Shown: positions 6,969-14,355 of the stretch, one piece after another
How the letters are laid out: every line of letters begins with the position of its first letter
Numbering within the stretch: position 1 is the stretch's first letter
Assembly (NCBI GenBank): GCA_036351575.1
Contig: JAZBPJ010000021.1
Coordinates: 1 to 14,535, forward strand
Reading direction: 5' to 3'
DNA: 14,535 bases
Origin: JABDPF01 sp036351575
Lineage (GTDB): Bacteria > Pseudomonadota > Gammaproteobacteria > Xanthomonadales > SZUA-36
Translations under genes and position numbers: made by a program
The notes under the pieces: generated by a model
The model's input: the letters and a program-made list of their open reading frames with translations, nothing else
Databases searched by the model: none
What the model was told of the DNA's origin: nothing

Positions 6969-8639
6969 ATGGCTCAATTCATTTACACGATGATCGGCGT
7001 CAGCAAGGTGGTGCCGCCGGACCGGAAGATCATCCGGGATATTTCACTGTCCTTCTTTCCCGGCGCGAAGATCGGGCTGCTCGGGCTGAACGGCGCGGGC
7101 AAGTCGACCGTGCTGCGCATCATGGCCGGCGTGGACAGCGATTTCGAGGGCGAGGCCCGGCCGCAGCCCGGGATCCGGATCGGCTACCTGCCCCAGGAAC
7201 CGGAGCTGGACGAGAGCAAGACGGTCCGTGAAGTGGTCGAGGAAGGCGTCGCCGAGACGCGCGCGCTTCTGAACCGCTTCGACGAGGTCAGCATGAAATT
7301 CGCCGAGCCGATGAGCGACGACGAGATGAACGCGCTGCTGGCGGAACAGGCCGAGCTGCAGGAGGCCATCGAGAACGCCAACGGCTGGGAACTGGAACGC
7401 ACGCTGGAAGTGGCCGCGGACGCCTTGCGGCTGCCCGAGTGGGACGCCTCGGTGGCCCACCTGTCCGGCGGCGAGCGCCGCCGCGCAGCGATCTGCCGGC
7501 TGCTCCTGGCCGGCCCGGACATGCTGCTGCTGGACGAGCCGACCAACCACCTGGACGCCGAGTCGGTGGCCTGGCTGGAACGCTTCCTGACCGAGTTTTC
7601 AGGCACCGTCGTGGCGATCACGCATGACCGCTACTTTCTCGACAACGCGGCGGAGTGGATCCTGGAACTGGACCGCGGCTACGGCATTCCGTGGAAAGGC
7701 AATTACTCGTCCTGGCTGGAGCAGAAAGAGCAGCGCCTGGCGCAGGAAGAAAGCCGCGAGAAAGCGCGCCAGCGTTCGATCAGGGCGGAGCTCGAGTGGG
7801 TGCGCTCGAACCCCAAGGGGCGCCGCGCCAAGAGCAAGGCCCGCCTGCAGCGCTTCGATGAACTGAGCACGCAGGAAACGCAGAAACGCAACGAGACCCA
7901 CGAGATCTACATTCCGCCCGGGCCGCGGCTGGGCGACCAGGTGATCGAGGTGGAGCACCTTGTAAAGGGCTTCGGCGACCGCCTGCTGATCGACGACCTC
8001 AGCTTCAACGTGCCACCCGGCGCCATCGTCGGCGTGATCGGCGGCAACGGCGCGGGCAAGTCGACGCTGTTCCGCATGCTGACCGGCCAGGAACAGCCGG
8101 ACGGCGGCGAAATCCGCATCGGGCCGACGGTGGAACTGGCTTACGTCGACCAGAGCCGCGACTCGCTGGACGGCGACAACACCGTCTGGACGGAAATCGC
8201 CGACGGCGAGGAAATCATCACGGTCGGCAACTACAAGACGCAGTCCCGCGCCTACGTGGGCCGCTTCAACTTTCGCGGCGCCGACCAGCAAAAACGGGTC
8301 AAGGACCTGTCGGGCGGCGAACGCAACCGCGTGCACCTGGCCAAGCTGCTGAAATCCGGCGGCAACGTGCTGCTGCTGGACGAACCGACCAACGACCTGG
8401 ACGTGGAAACGCTGCGCGCGCTCGAAGAGGCCCTGCTGGATTTCCCCGGCTGCGCGATCGTGATCTCGCATGACCGCTGGTTCCTGGACCGCATCGCCAC
8501 GCACATGCTGGCCTTTGAAGGCGACAGCCACGTGGAATGGTTCGAGGGCAACTACAGCGAGTACGAGGCCGACCTGCGGCGCCGCGTCGGCGACGAGGCC
8601 GCGAACCCGCACCGGGTCAAGTACCGGCGGCTGGCCTGA
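6969..8639 (+). CDS. ettA: Energy-dependent translational throttle protein EttA (ABC-F ATPase)
   Basis: This 556-residue soluble twin-ATPase binds the ribosomal E site and couples entry into elongation to the ATP/ADP ratio. ABC domain 1 has Walker A GLNGAGKST (39-47), an arm insertion (about 95-140), signature LSGGE (165-169), Walker B MLLLDE (185-190) and H-loop His219. The linker (PtIM, about 240-320) is charged, with the basic patch NPKGRRAKSKARLQRFDEL (281-299) typical of EttA. ABC domain 2 has Walker A GGNGAGKST (358-366), LSGGE (447-451), LLLDEP (468-473) and His501. The MAQFIYTM start and the absence of transmembrane segments fit EttA. It is the only plus-strand gene here, divergent from glyA and convergent with the polysaccharide cluster. 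Confidence 0.96.
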   Translation: MAQFIYTMIGVSKVVPPDRKIIRDISLSFFPGAKIGLLGLNGAGKSTVLRIMAGVDSDFEGEARPQPGIRIGYLPQEPELDESKTVREVVEEGVAETRALLNRFDEVSMKFAEPMSDDEMNALLAEQAELQEAIENANGWELERTLEVAADALRLPEWDASVAHLSGGERRRAAICRLLLAGPDMLLLDEPTNHLDAESVAWLERFLTEFSGTVVAITHDRYFLDNAAEWILELDRGYGIPWKGNYSSWLEQKEQRLAQEESREKARQRSIRAELEWVRSNPKGRRAKSKARLQRFDELSTQETQKRNETHEIYIPPGPRLGDQVIEVEHLVKGFGDRLLIDDLSFNVPPGAIVGVIGGNGAGKSTLFRMLTGQEQPDGGEIRIGPTVELAYVDQSRDSLDGDNTVWTEIADGEEIITVGNYKTQSRAYVGRFNFRGADQQKRVKDLSGGERNRVHLAKLLKSGGNVLLLDEPTNDLDVETLRALEEALLDFPGCAIVISHDRWFLDRIATHMLAFEGDSHVEWFEGNYSEYEADLRRRVGDEAANPHRVKYRRLA

Positions 8640-8693
8640 CCGTTCATAAAGGGTGGACTGCGACGCTTCTGCCGGATCGAGGCGAGGTGTCGT

Positions 8694-8780
8694 ATACCGG
8701 TTTTGCGGGGTGTATGAGAACAGGATGTTCTCATCCAAGTGACACAGGGACGTGCTCGAACGTCCCCGAAAAACCGGTAT
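8694..8780. repeat. Nested palindromic element (outer arms plus two internal hairpins) between convergent genes
   Basis: Outer arms 8694-8710 (ataccggttttgcgggg) and 8764-8780 (ccccgaaaaaccggtat) are complementary at 16 of 17 positions, with one G-A mismatch. Inside them is a perfect 9-bp hairpin (8714-8722 with 8726-8734, loop GGA) and a perfect 7-bp hairpin (8747-8753 with 8760-8766, 6-base loop). The second hairpin shares 8764-8766 with the right outer arm, so those pairings compete. The structure is read directly from the sequence. Its identity is unknown; candidates are a REP/RAYT-type or MITE-like repeat, or a branched structured RNA at the 3' end of ettA. It has no coding potential that looks real. 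Confidence 0.6.
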
Positions 8781-8797
8781 GCGGCGCCAGCGCCGGT
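8769..8797 (-). terminator. Weak candidate terminator downstream of the polysaccharide cluster
   Basis: On the minus strand ACCGG (8793-8797) can pair with CCGGT (8773-8777), enclosing a 5-bp GC hairpin option (8782-8786 with 8791-8795), and four Ts (8769-8772) follow directly. A second weak option is a 6-bp all-GC stem at 8823-8828/8839-8844, overlapping the end of the SDR gene, with a T7 tract starting about 9 bases later. The short stems keep confidence low. The first option uses the right arm of the nested palindrome. Confidence 0.25.
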
Positions 8798-8828
8798 ACA
8801 GGTGAGAAAAAAACCTGTTAATCCGCCC

Positions 8829-9713
8829 TCATCCAGCCGGGCGGTAGCGTTCCAATCCAGGGGGAATATGGAAGTCGAAGGGCTTCGGCCGAAACGGCCG
8901 CGGATTCCAGCCGATCGTCGGCGGGAGATTCGTTGGCTCGAAAACCAGGTCAAGCGACTGGCGGCGGACCATTTCGGGGTTGATGCCTTTCCCGGGACCG
9001 GTCAGGGAGGCCAGCCGCACCAGGGCGGCAAGCAATGCCGGCGGCAGAGGCAGCAGGCGGATCGGGCGGCGGCCGCAGCGCGCCACGCGTTCGACCATTT
9101 CCCGGTAACTCAGCGTTTCGCCGCCGGGCGCCGTGAAGTCCAGGAAACGCCCCGTGTTTGCCGACAGGCAGTCCGCGGCCAACTGCGCCAGGTCCTCCGC
9201 GTGCACCGGCTGGCGCAGCCCGCCGGCCCGGGTCGACATGGGTATGAATCCGCCGCGTTCACCCAGTTTCAGCAGCAGGCTGACGTTTCGGTCCAGCCCG
9301 CAGCCGTAGACCAGGGTCGGGCGCAGCAGCACCAGGTCGATGCCCCGCTCGAGGCAGATGTCGTTCAAGGCGCTTTCATCCGCAGCTATTGCCCCGATCT
9401 GCGCGCGCTCACGGCGGTCCCGTGAAGCCCGCTTGGTCAGGACGCTGGTGGTGCTGAACACGACGGCCTTTTCAAACGGTCCCGGCCGCTCGAGGAAGCG
9501 GCGGGCCAGGCCCAGCGGGCCGCAGGACACCAGGAAACGCGCCTGGTCGGCCCGGTCTTTCGGCCGGATCCACCGGACCCCCTTAGCTGGAGCAGCCGCC
9601 TCGGCAGGAGCCGCACGACTGACGGCCTGCACGGAATACCCGGCCCGTTCGAGCCGCGGCAAAAGAAACAGGCCGATCTGGCTGCGCGCGCCGGTCACCA
9701 CGACTTCGTTCAT
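8829..9713 (-). CDS. SDR-family NAD-dependent epimerase/dehydratase-like protein (atypical active site)
   Basis: This 294-residue extended-SDR-like protein is probably a nucleotide-sugar-modifying enzyme or a derived relative. Its Rossmann start is VVVTGARSQIG (4-14), where the middle glycine of the usual TGxxGxxG is Ser11. FSTTS (86-90) sits where the catalytic Ser/Thr strand belongs, followed by LLRPTLVYG (129-137) and RQPVHAEDLA (167-176), all typical of the epimerase/dehydratase family. The usual Tyr-x3-Lys pair is not visible: the expected segment (about 105-125) contains neither in that spacing. The start at 9713 is chosen because it overlaps the glycosyltransferase stop as ATGA (9710-9713) and begins just before the Rossmann strand; the frame is open to 9731. 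It is the last gene of the polysaccharide unit. The substrate cannot be told. Confidence 0.8.
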   Translation of the reverse strand: MNEVVVTGARSQIGLFLLPRLERAGYSVQAVSRAAPAEAAAPAKGVRWIRPKDRADQARFLVSCGPLGLARRFLERPGPFEKAVVFSTTSVLTKRASRDRRERAQIGAIAADESALNDICLERGIDLVLLRPTLVYGCGLDRNVSLLLKLGERGGFIPMSTRAGGLRQPVHAEDLAQLAADCLSANTGRFLDFTAPGGETLSYREMVERVARCGRRPIRLLPLPPALLAALVRLASLTGPGKGINPEMVRRQSLDLVFEPTNLPPTIGWNPRPFRPKPFDFHIPPGLERYRPAG

Positions 9714-10594
9714 CGGCGGATCATCACCCACGGCAGCGTCACGAGAAAACGGATCCAGATGCCGGCGGTCACCAGCCAGCGCAGCGGAAACGGGTAGCGC
9801 CGCGCCTGGTGCGTCGAAAAAAACCGCTGCATGCCGCGGTGTTTCTGCCAGTGCACCCAGGCGGGCCGGCTGCGGCTGGACAGACCCTGCTGGTGAAAGA
9901 CTTTTGCCTGCGGCACGTACAGCCGCTGCATGCCCGCCTGCGCGAAGCGATACATCAGGTCCAGGTCTTCGCAGTGCAGGCGGTAGGCCTCGTCCATGCG
10001 CCCGATTTCAAAAAAACGGTCTTTTCGAATCAGCATGCAGGCGCCGGAAAGCGCTTCGGCCGCGGTCACCTCCAGCGGCGCTTCACCCGGCCGCTCCACG
10101 CCTTCAAAGGCCGGCAGCCAGCGTCCCAGGCGCCACAGGCCGCTGAAGGTCAGGAAGGCGCGCCAGGGGTCGGGAAAGCGGCGCCAGGTGCCGCGCATCA
10201 CGGCGCCGCCGCGATCGACGACGGCGGGTGCGGCCATGGCGGCGCCGGGCTGCGATTCGAGCGCGTCCAGCAGCGTTTTCAGCGCTCCCGGATACAATTC
10301 GCAATCGGGGTTCAGCACCAGCATGAACGGTTCCGGCCCGTCCCGGACCAGGCCGGCCGCCTGGTTCACCGCCGCGGCAAATCCCCGGTTGTCGTCGTTG
10401 AAGTGCACCCGGACCTCGTCGCGACGCGCGTACCGCTCCTGCAGGTTTTGCGCGCTGCCGTCGCTCGAACGGTTGTCGACCACCACCACGCGCAGGCCGC
10501 GGCCCTGCGACAGCACCGACTCCACGCAGCGCAGCAGCGCGTCACCCGCGTTGTAATTGACGATCAGTACGGCGACCCGGTCGCGCATCGGCAT
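9710..10594 (-). CDS. Family 2 glycosyltransferase (WbbL/rhamnosyltransferase-like)
   Basis: This 294-residue GT-A-fold inverting glycosyltransferase probably adds a sugar to the surface polysaccharide at the cytoplasmic face of the inner membrane. Motifs are VLIVNYNAG (9-17), VVDNRSSDGS (39-48), NDDNRGFAAAVNQA (67-79; nucleotide-binding), LNPDCEL (94-100; the DxD-like metal site) and HCEDLDLMYRFAQAG (208-221; the catalytic-base region). A hydrophobic C-terminal segment (about 273-291) may sit at the membrane. The sequence resembles the WbbL-type rhamnosyltransferase group, but donor and acceptor cannot be read from sequence. Two Met codons lie near the start (10594 and 10588). It lies 6 bases after the upstream fusion gene and overlaps the SDR gene. 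Confidence 0.88.
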   Translation of the reverse strand: MPMRDRVAVLIVNYNAGDALLRCVESVLSQGRGLRVVVVDNRSSDGSAQNLQERYARRDEVRVHFNDDNRGFAAAVNQAAGLVRDGPEPFMLVLNPDCELYPGALKTLLDALESQPGAAMAAPAVVDRGGAVMRGTWRRFPDPWRAFLTFSGLWRLGRWLPAFEGVERPGEAPLEVTAAEALSGACMLIRKDRFFEIGRMDEAYRLHCEDLDLMYRFAQAGMQRLYVPQAKVFHQQGLSSRSRPAWVHWQKHRGMQRFFSTHQARRYPFPLRWLVTAGIWIRFLVTLPWVMIRR

Positions 10595-10600
10595 TCCGGC

Positions 10601-12367
10601 TCAGCCCCGGCCCAGCAGCCGCCGCCACCAGGGCGCGCGCCTGCCGCTCGCCTGCCGGAGTTCATTCTGCAGGCGCTCGATCAACTCGTCTTTCTGCGCG
10701 ATGACTCCGCCGGCCTCCATGTTTTTTCGAATCTCGTGGTGGTAGTGGGCGTAGACCGACTCCTGCGCGTCGTCGAACAGGCTCAGCCCGGCCCCGACCG
10801 CGGGCAGTCCGCTTTCATCGGCGGCGCACAGCGCCAGCAGGTAAACGGCGTCGTGCAGCATTCCCTCGGAACGGCTGATGCGCTCGGCGTTCTCCTGCTG
10901 GAAATGAACACCGCCCGCCCCGTCCAGCGTCCAGATCGCCGAGTGAAAACCGAGCTTCTGTCCCGCGAGGCGAATCGCGGAAAAATGCCTCCGCAGCAGG
11001 GCCTCGAACTCGTCCCGGTACAACTCGGAGACGTGGAACTCGTTGCGGTTGCCCATCTTGTCCGTGTAAACGGCCTTGTCCGGAGTGGAGATCAGCAGGA
11101 AGCCGCCGGGCCTCAGCACGCGCCGAAAGCCGGCAATCAGGGCGTCCTGGGACTCCAGGTGTTCCAGCGTCTCGAACGAGACGATGCAATCGAAACGGTC
11201 GTCGGCAAAGGGCAGCTGGGTGCAGTCGGCCGCCTGGAAGTCGATGTTGGAAGCCGGGTAGCGTTCCTGGGCGTGGGCGATGGTACCGGGTGAAATATCG
11301 ACAGCGGTCACGGACGCCGCCTGCCGGGCCAGGATCGCCGCGCCGTAGCCTTCACCGCAGGCCGCGTCGAGCACATCGAGCCCCTCGACCAGGCCGGCCG
11401 CGAAGACGTAACGGTGCAGGTGTTCGTAGCGTATTTCGCGCAGGCACTCGGGGGTGAATCGCTCCCCGGTAAACTCCAGCGGCTCACTCACGTTCGGGCT
11501 TCCTTCATTCGGCATTCCTCGCTGATGGTCCAGGCGAATCCCCGCCCGCTCGATTGCCGCCAGGATGGCTTCGCGGCGTGCGCGCAGCGGGTCCTTCTGA
11601 ATCCAGGCGCTGACGGTCTCGAGGTAGTCCGGGTGACGCGCCAGCAGCCGCGCCATGCTGTCCTCGCCCGGCTTCAGTCCGAGCGGCCCGAACGAGGCGC
11701 CGCCCGAGTGCACGACATAGGCGTCGTCGCACAGCACGTTGCGCATCCCGGCCTGCGCCGCGCGCCAGCAAAAATCGTTTTCCTCGCCGTAGCCCCGGCC
11801 GAACGTTTCTTCGTCGAAAAAACCGAGCCGCTCGATCGCCGCGCGGGAGATGGCCATGCAGAACCCCACCGCGGTCGGAATTTCTGGGTAGCCCGGCGCG
11901 CCCGCCGTCGCCACGGCACGGGCCACCGCGGCCGGATCGGGCGGCGCCGGGTTGACGCCGCAGAATTCCGGCAGCGAGACGATCTCGCCGTTGTTGCTCC
12001 AGGGCGTCGCGGTGGCGATGCCGGCATCGGCGGCCAGGCAGCGCCGCAGCGACTCGAACCAGCCGGGCGTCACGATGGTATCCGAGTTGAGCAGAACGAC
12101 GTCGCCGGCGGTTTCGCGCAGGCCGCGGTTCGCGGCACCGACGAAACCGAGGTTTGTTTCATTGGCCAGGAAGCGCCAGCCCGGCAGCCTGCGCTGCCGC
12201 CAGGTCTCGAACAATTCGTTTACGGCGGGGTCCGTCGAGGCGTCGTCGATCAGCAGCACTTCCGCGCCCGCCGGCAGCGTCTCCTGCAGGGACTGCAGGC
12301 AGTGCCGCAGATCGTCCGGGGCGTTGAAGACCGGAACGACAACCGTTAACGGAGACGGGCCGCTCAC
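10601..12367 (-). CDS. Bifunctional GT2 glycosyltransferase-SAM methyltransferase fusion with a C-terminal coiled coil
   Basis: This 588-residue two-domain protein combines two polysaccharide activities. The N-terminal GT2 domain (about 5-280) has VVPVFN (10-15), IDDASTD (40-46), NLGFVGAANRG (72-82), LNSD (93-96) and GEENDFC (194-200). The C-terminal class I methyltransferase (about 297-535) starts EFTGERFTPE, then has SAM motif I VLDAACGEGYG (332-342), AVDIS with acidic Asp357, FDCIVSFETLEHL (392-404) and VLRPGGFLLISTPD (417-430). The tail (about 545-572) is a short likely coiled coil, followed by a Trp/Arg/Leu-rich end (APWWRRLLGRG) that could touch the membrane. The frame is open to 12412, but the GTG at 12367 follows the wzt stop by 4 bases and has GGGAG at proper spacing. 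By analogy with WbdD, the methyltransferase may cap the glycan (inference). Confidence 0.88.
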   Translation of the reverse strand: MSGPSPLTVVVPVFNAPDDLRHCLQSLQETLPAGAEVLLIDDASTDPAVNELFETWRQRRLPGWRFLANETNLGFVGAANRGLRETAGDVVLLNSDTIVTPGWFESLRRCLAADAGIATATPWSNNGEIVSLPEFCGVNPAPPDPAAVARAVATAGAPGYPEIPTAVGFCMAISRAAIERLGFFDEETFGRGYGEENDFCWRAAQAGMRNVLCDDAYVVHSGGASFGPLGLKPGEDSMARLLARHPDYLETVSAWIQKDPLRARREAILAAIERAGIRLDHQRGMPNEGSPNVSEPLEFTGERFTPECLREIRYEHLHRYVFAAGLVEGLDVLDAACGEGYGAAILARQAASVTAVDISPGTIAHAQERYPASNIDFQAADCTQLPFADDRFDCIVSFETLEHLESQDALIAGFRRVLRPGGFLLISTPDKAVYTDKMGNRNEFHVSELYRDEFEALLRRHFSAIRLAGQKLGFHSAIWTLDGAGGVHFQQENAERISRSEGMLHDAVYLLALCAADESGLPAVGAGLSLFDDAQESVYAHYHHEIRKNMEAGGVIAQKDELIERLQNELRQASGRRAPWWRRLLGRG

Positions 12368-12371
12368 GACG

Positions 12372-13550
12372 TCACTCCCAGCGGTGCGGCAGCTGGACCA
12401 TGCCCATTTCACGGCTCTTGCCGCCCACGCTGAAACGGATCTCGGCCGTGTCGAACAGGCGAATCCCCTCCGGGTCCATCGCGTGCGCGCGCAGGGAATA
12501 GGTTCCGGGCAGCAGGGGCAGCTGATCGAAATGGATTACGAAGCGGTAGCTTTCGTCGTCCAGGGCGAGGGGCTGAACCTGGTCGTAGTCGGAAGCCACG
12601 CCGTAAACGGGGGTGCCATCCGCGCGCATGACGCCGATCAGCGCGACCGGCGGCCTGCCGTCGGGTGATTTCAGGACCAGCTCGGCCTTCAGGCTGCTGC
12701 CCGACGGCAGCAGGGCCGTGCCGTCGTCCGGCCAGCCCTCGATCTGCAGCGACTCCACGCGGTACTGTCCGCTCTCGCCCTTCAGCGAACGGCGCTGACG
12801 GCGCTCGGCCGCGTTCTTTTCTTCGTGCCAGGCCAGGTAGGACTGGGTGACCGGGAACACCTCGCCCTGCATTTTCGCTTTTCCGCCGTGCAGCCAGATC
12901 GCCCGCTGGCAGAGCTTCTGCACCTGGTACATGCTGTGCGAGACCATCAGCAGCGTGTTGCCGTCCTCGAGGAAACGCTCGATCCAGCGGATGCACTTTT
13001 TCTGGAACGACTCGTCGCCGACGGCCAGCACCTCGTCGGTAATCAGCAGCTCCGGCTCCGATGCCGCGACCACCGCGAAACCCAGGCGCACGATCATGCC
13101 GGAAGAATAGTGCTTGACCGGCTCGTAGACGTAGTCGCCGATATCGGCGAACGCCAGGATCTCGTCCATCTTGCGGTCCAGCCGCCGGGCGCTCATGCCG
13201 AGCAGCGCCGCTTTCATGCGGATGTTGTCGACACCCGAAAAATCGGGCTGGAAGCCGGCGCCCAGTTCGAGCAGCGCGGCGACCCGGCCGTTGACCGAAA
13301 CATGACCGCTGCTGGGGCTGATCACGCCGGTCAGGATTTTCAGCAGCGTGGACTTGCCCGCGCCGTTTTCCCCGATGATGCCGAAGGACTCGCCGGGCTG
13401 CACTTCGAGGCTGACGTCATGGAGCACCTCGGCGCCGGAAACCGTCGGCTTGCCGGCCAGCAGGGCGGCGAAAGCCTTCAGGCGCTCCCCCGGCCGGTGC
13501 ACGCGCGGGTAGATCTTGGAAACATTTTGCACACGGACCAGCGGTTCCAT
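12372..13550 (-). CDS. wzt: ABC transporter ATPase for O-antigen/surface polysaccharide export, with C-terminal carbohydrate-binding domain
   Basis: This 392-residue protein powers export of a lipid-linked polysaccharide through the Wzm channel. The ATPase domain (about 1-245) has Walker A GENGAGKST (60-68), the Wzt/TagH-type signature YSSGM (148-152) in place of LSGGQ, Walker B LLITDE (168-173) and H-loop His205. A Q-loop region LGAGFQPDFSG (96-106) is typical of polysaccharide exporters. The extra C-terminal domain (about 255-392) is rich in beta-strand patterns (YRVESLQI, LKAELVLKS, PPVALIGVMRADG, FVIHFDQLPLLPGTYSLRAHAMD, ending RW) and matches the Wzt carbohydrate-binding domain type. The start at 13550 overlaps the wzm stop (TGATG); the frame is open to 13607, but the added residues are not family-like. 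Such a domain is associated with recognition of a specific glycan end. Confidence 0.93.
   Translation of the reverse strand: MEPLVRVQNVSKIYPRVHRPGERLKAFAALLAGKPTVSGAEVLHDVSLEVQPGESFGIIGENGAGKSTLLKILTGVISPSSGHVSVNGRVAALLELGAGFQPDFSGVDNIRMKAALLGMSARRLDRKMDEILAFADIGDYVYEPVKHYSSGMIVRLGFAVVAASEPELLITDEVLAVGDESFQKKCIRWIERFLEDGNTLLMVSHSMYQVQKLCQRAIWLHGGKAKMQGEVFPVTQSYLAWHEEKNAAERRQRRSLKGESGQYRVESLQIEGWPDDGTALLPSGSSLKAELVLKSPDGRPPVALIGVMRADGTPVYGVASDYDQVQPLALDDESYRFVIHFDQLPLLPGTYSLRAHAMDPEGIRLFDTAEIRFSVGGKSREMGMVQLPHRWE
12375..12379 (-). promoter_or_regulatory. Ribosome binding site supporting the GTG start of the GT2-methyltransferase gene
   Basis: On the minus strand GGGAG lies 7 bases upstream of the GTG at 12367, just before the wzt TGA (12372-12374). 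This favours the GTG over the ATG at 12412, which would overlap wzt by 41 bases and add 15 residues unlike the family N-terminus. Confidence 0.55.
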
Positions 13551-14326
13551 CAGAGGAAATCCTCGAAATGGCTGCTGACGCGCGTGAAAAAGCGATGGGC
13601 GGCCCACAGCAGCACGAGCGTGAGCGCCGGAACCGCGAGGTCCCAGGCGCCCAGCTCGAAGTTGCCGAACAGGATAAAGTCGCGCAGCCGCTCCACGTAC
13701 CAGGCCATCGGGTTGAACTTCATCAGCGCTGCCGCCCGCTCGGGCAGAACGCTGCTGGAGTACAGGATGGGGGTCGCGAAAAACCAGAACGTCATCAGCG
13801 GCGGCAGTATCTTGCCGACGTCCCTGATAAACACCTGCAGCGCGGCCAGGAACAGGGCCAGCGCGCAGGCGAAGAGAAACATCATGAACAGCAGCGGAAG
13901 CGCGGCGAGCAAGCCCGGCCAGTTCAGCGAGGTGCCCAGGAGCTGCATCACCAGCAGCACCGCCAGGTAGCCGGCCATGTTCATCAGGAACGCGGCCGTG
14001 ACCGTTGAAAGCGGAATCGCCGCGGCGGGAATGGCCACCTTGCCGATCAGCGCCGCGTTGGAGCGGATGGAGCCGGAGGCGCGCAGCACCGATTCGGAAA
14101 ACGCGGTCCAGGGCCAGAACGCCACCGCCAGGTACGGCACGAAACCGATGCTCGAATCGCCGGCCACGCGGGCCTTGAAGATCGTGGTGAACACGAAGGT
14201 GTAGATGGCCAGCAGCATCAGCGGCTGCAGGAACAGCAAGGCAAAACCGGTGACGTTCTCCAGGTAGTCCCGGCGAATTGCGCGGGACACCATCTGGCGG
14301 AAAAATGTATCGCTTATCGGGTTCAT
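13550..14326 (-). CDS. wzm: ABC transporter permease for O-antigen/surface polysaccharide export
   Basis: This 258-residue ABC-2-type integral membrane protein is expected to dimerise and pair with the adjacent Wzt to move undecaprenyl-linked polysaccharide across the inner membrane. The N-terminus has an amphipathic/basic segment (about 8-22, FRQMVSRAIRRDYLEN) typical of Wzm/TagG. Hydrophobic segments lie at about 27-50, 62-80, 101-131, 137-164, 172-195 and 228-245. The family signature is FIRDVGKILPPLMTFWFFATPILYS (in part, 166-190), followed by LMKFNPMAWYVERLRDFILFG (201-221). It begins 29 bases after the upstream partial gene and overlaps wzt by 1 base. Confidence 0.94.
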   Translation of the reverse strand: MNPISDTFFRQMVSRAIRRDYLENVTGFALLFLQPLMLLAIYTFVFTTIFKARVAGDSSIGFVPYLAVAFWPWTAFSESVLRASGSIRSNAALIGKVAIPAAAIPLSTVTAAFLMNMAGYLAVLLVMQLLGTSLNWPGLLAALPLLFMMFLFACALALFLAALQVFIRDVGKILPPLMTFWFFATPILYSSSVLPERAAALMKFNPMAWYVERLRDFILFGNFELGAWDLAVPALTLVLLWAAHRFFTRVSSHFEDFL

Positions 14327-14355
14327 CGGCTCACCGCGTCAACGGTTCGACGATG

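Noticed and set aside
8716..8732. AGAACA-n3-TGTTCT core within the first internal hairpin, identical to a steroid-receptor response element
   Set aside because: Bacteria have no such receptors. The match is a coincidence of a perfect palindrome and is better explained as part of the nested hairpin element.
8694..8780. Cloverleaf-like fold suggesting a tRNA
   Set aside because: There is no 7-bp acceptor stem with CCA context, no anticodon arm of the right size and no GGTTCGAATCC-type T arm; the arm lengths do not fit.
8640..8828. Strong intrinsic terminator for ettA on the plus strand
   Set aside because: The plus-strand hairpins at 8714-8734 and 8747-8766 are not followed by a T tract, so a classical intrinsic terminator is not supported.
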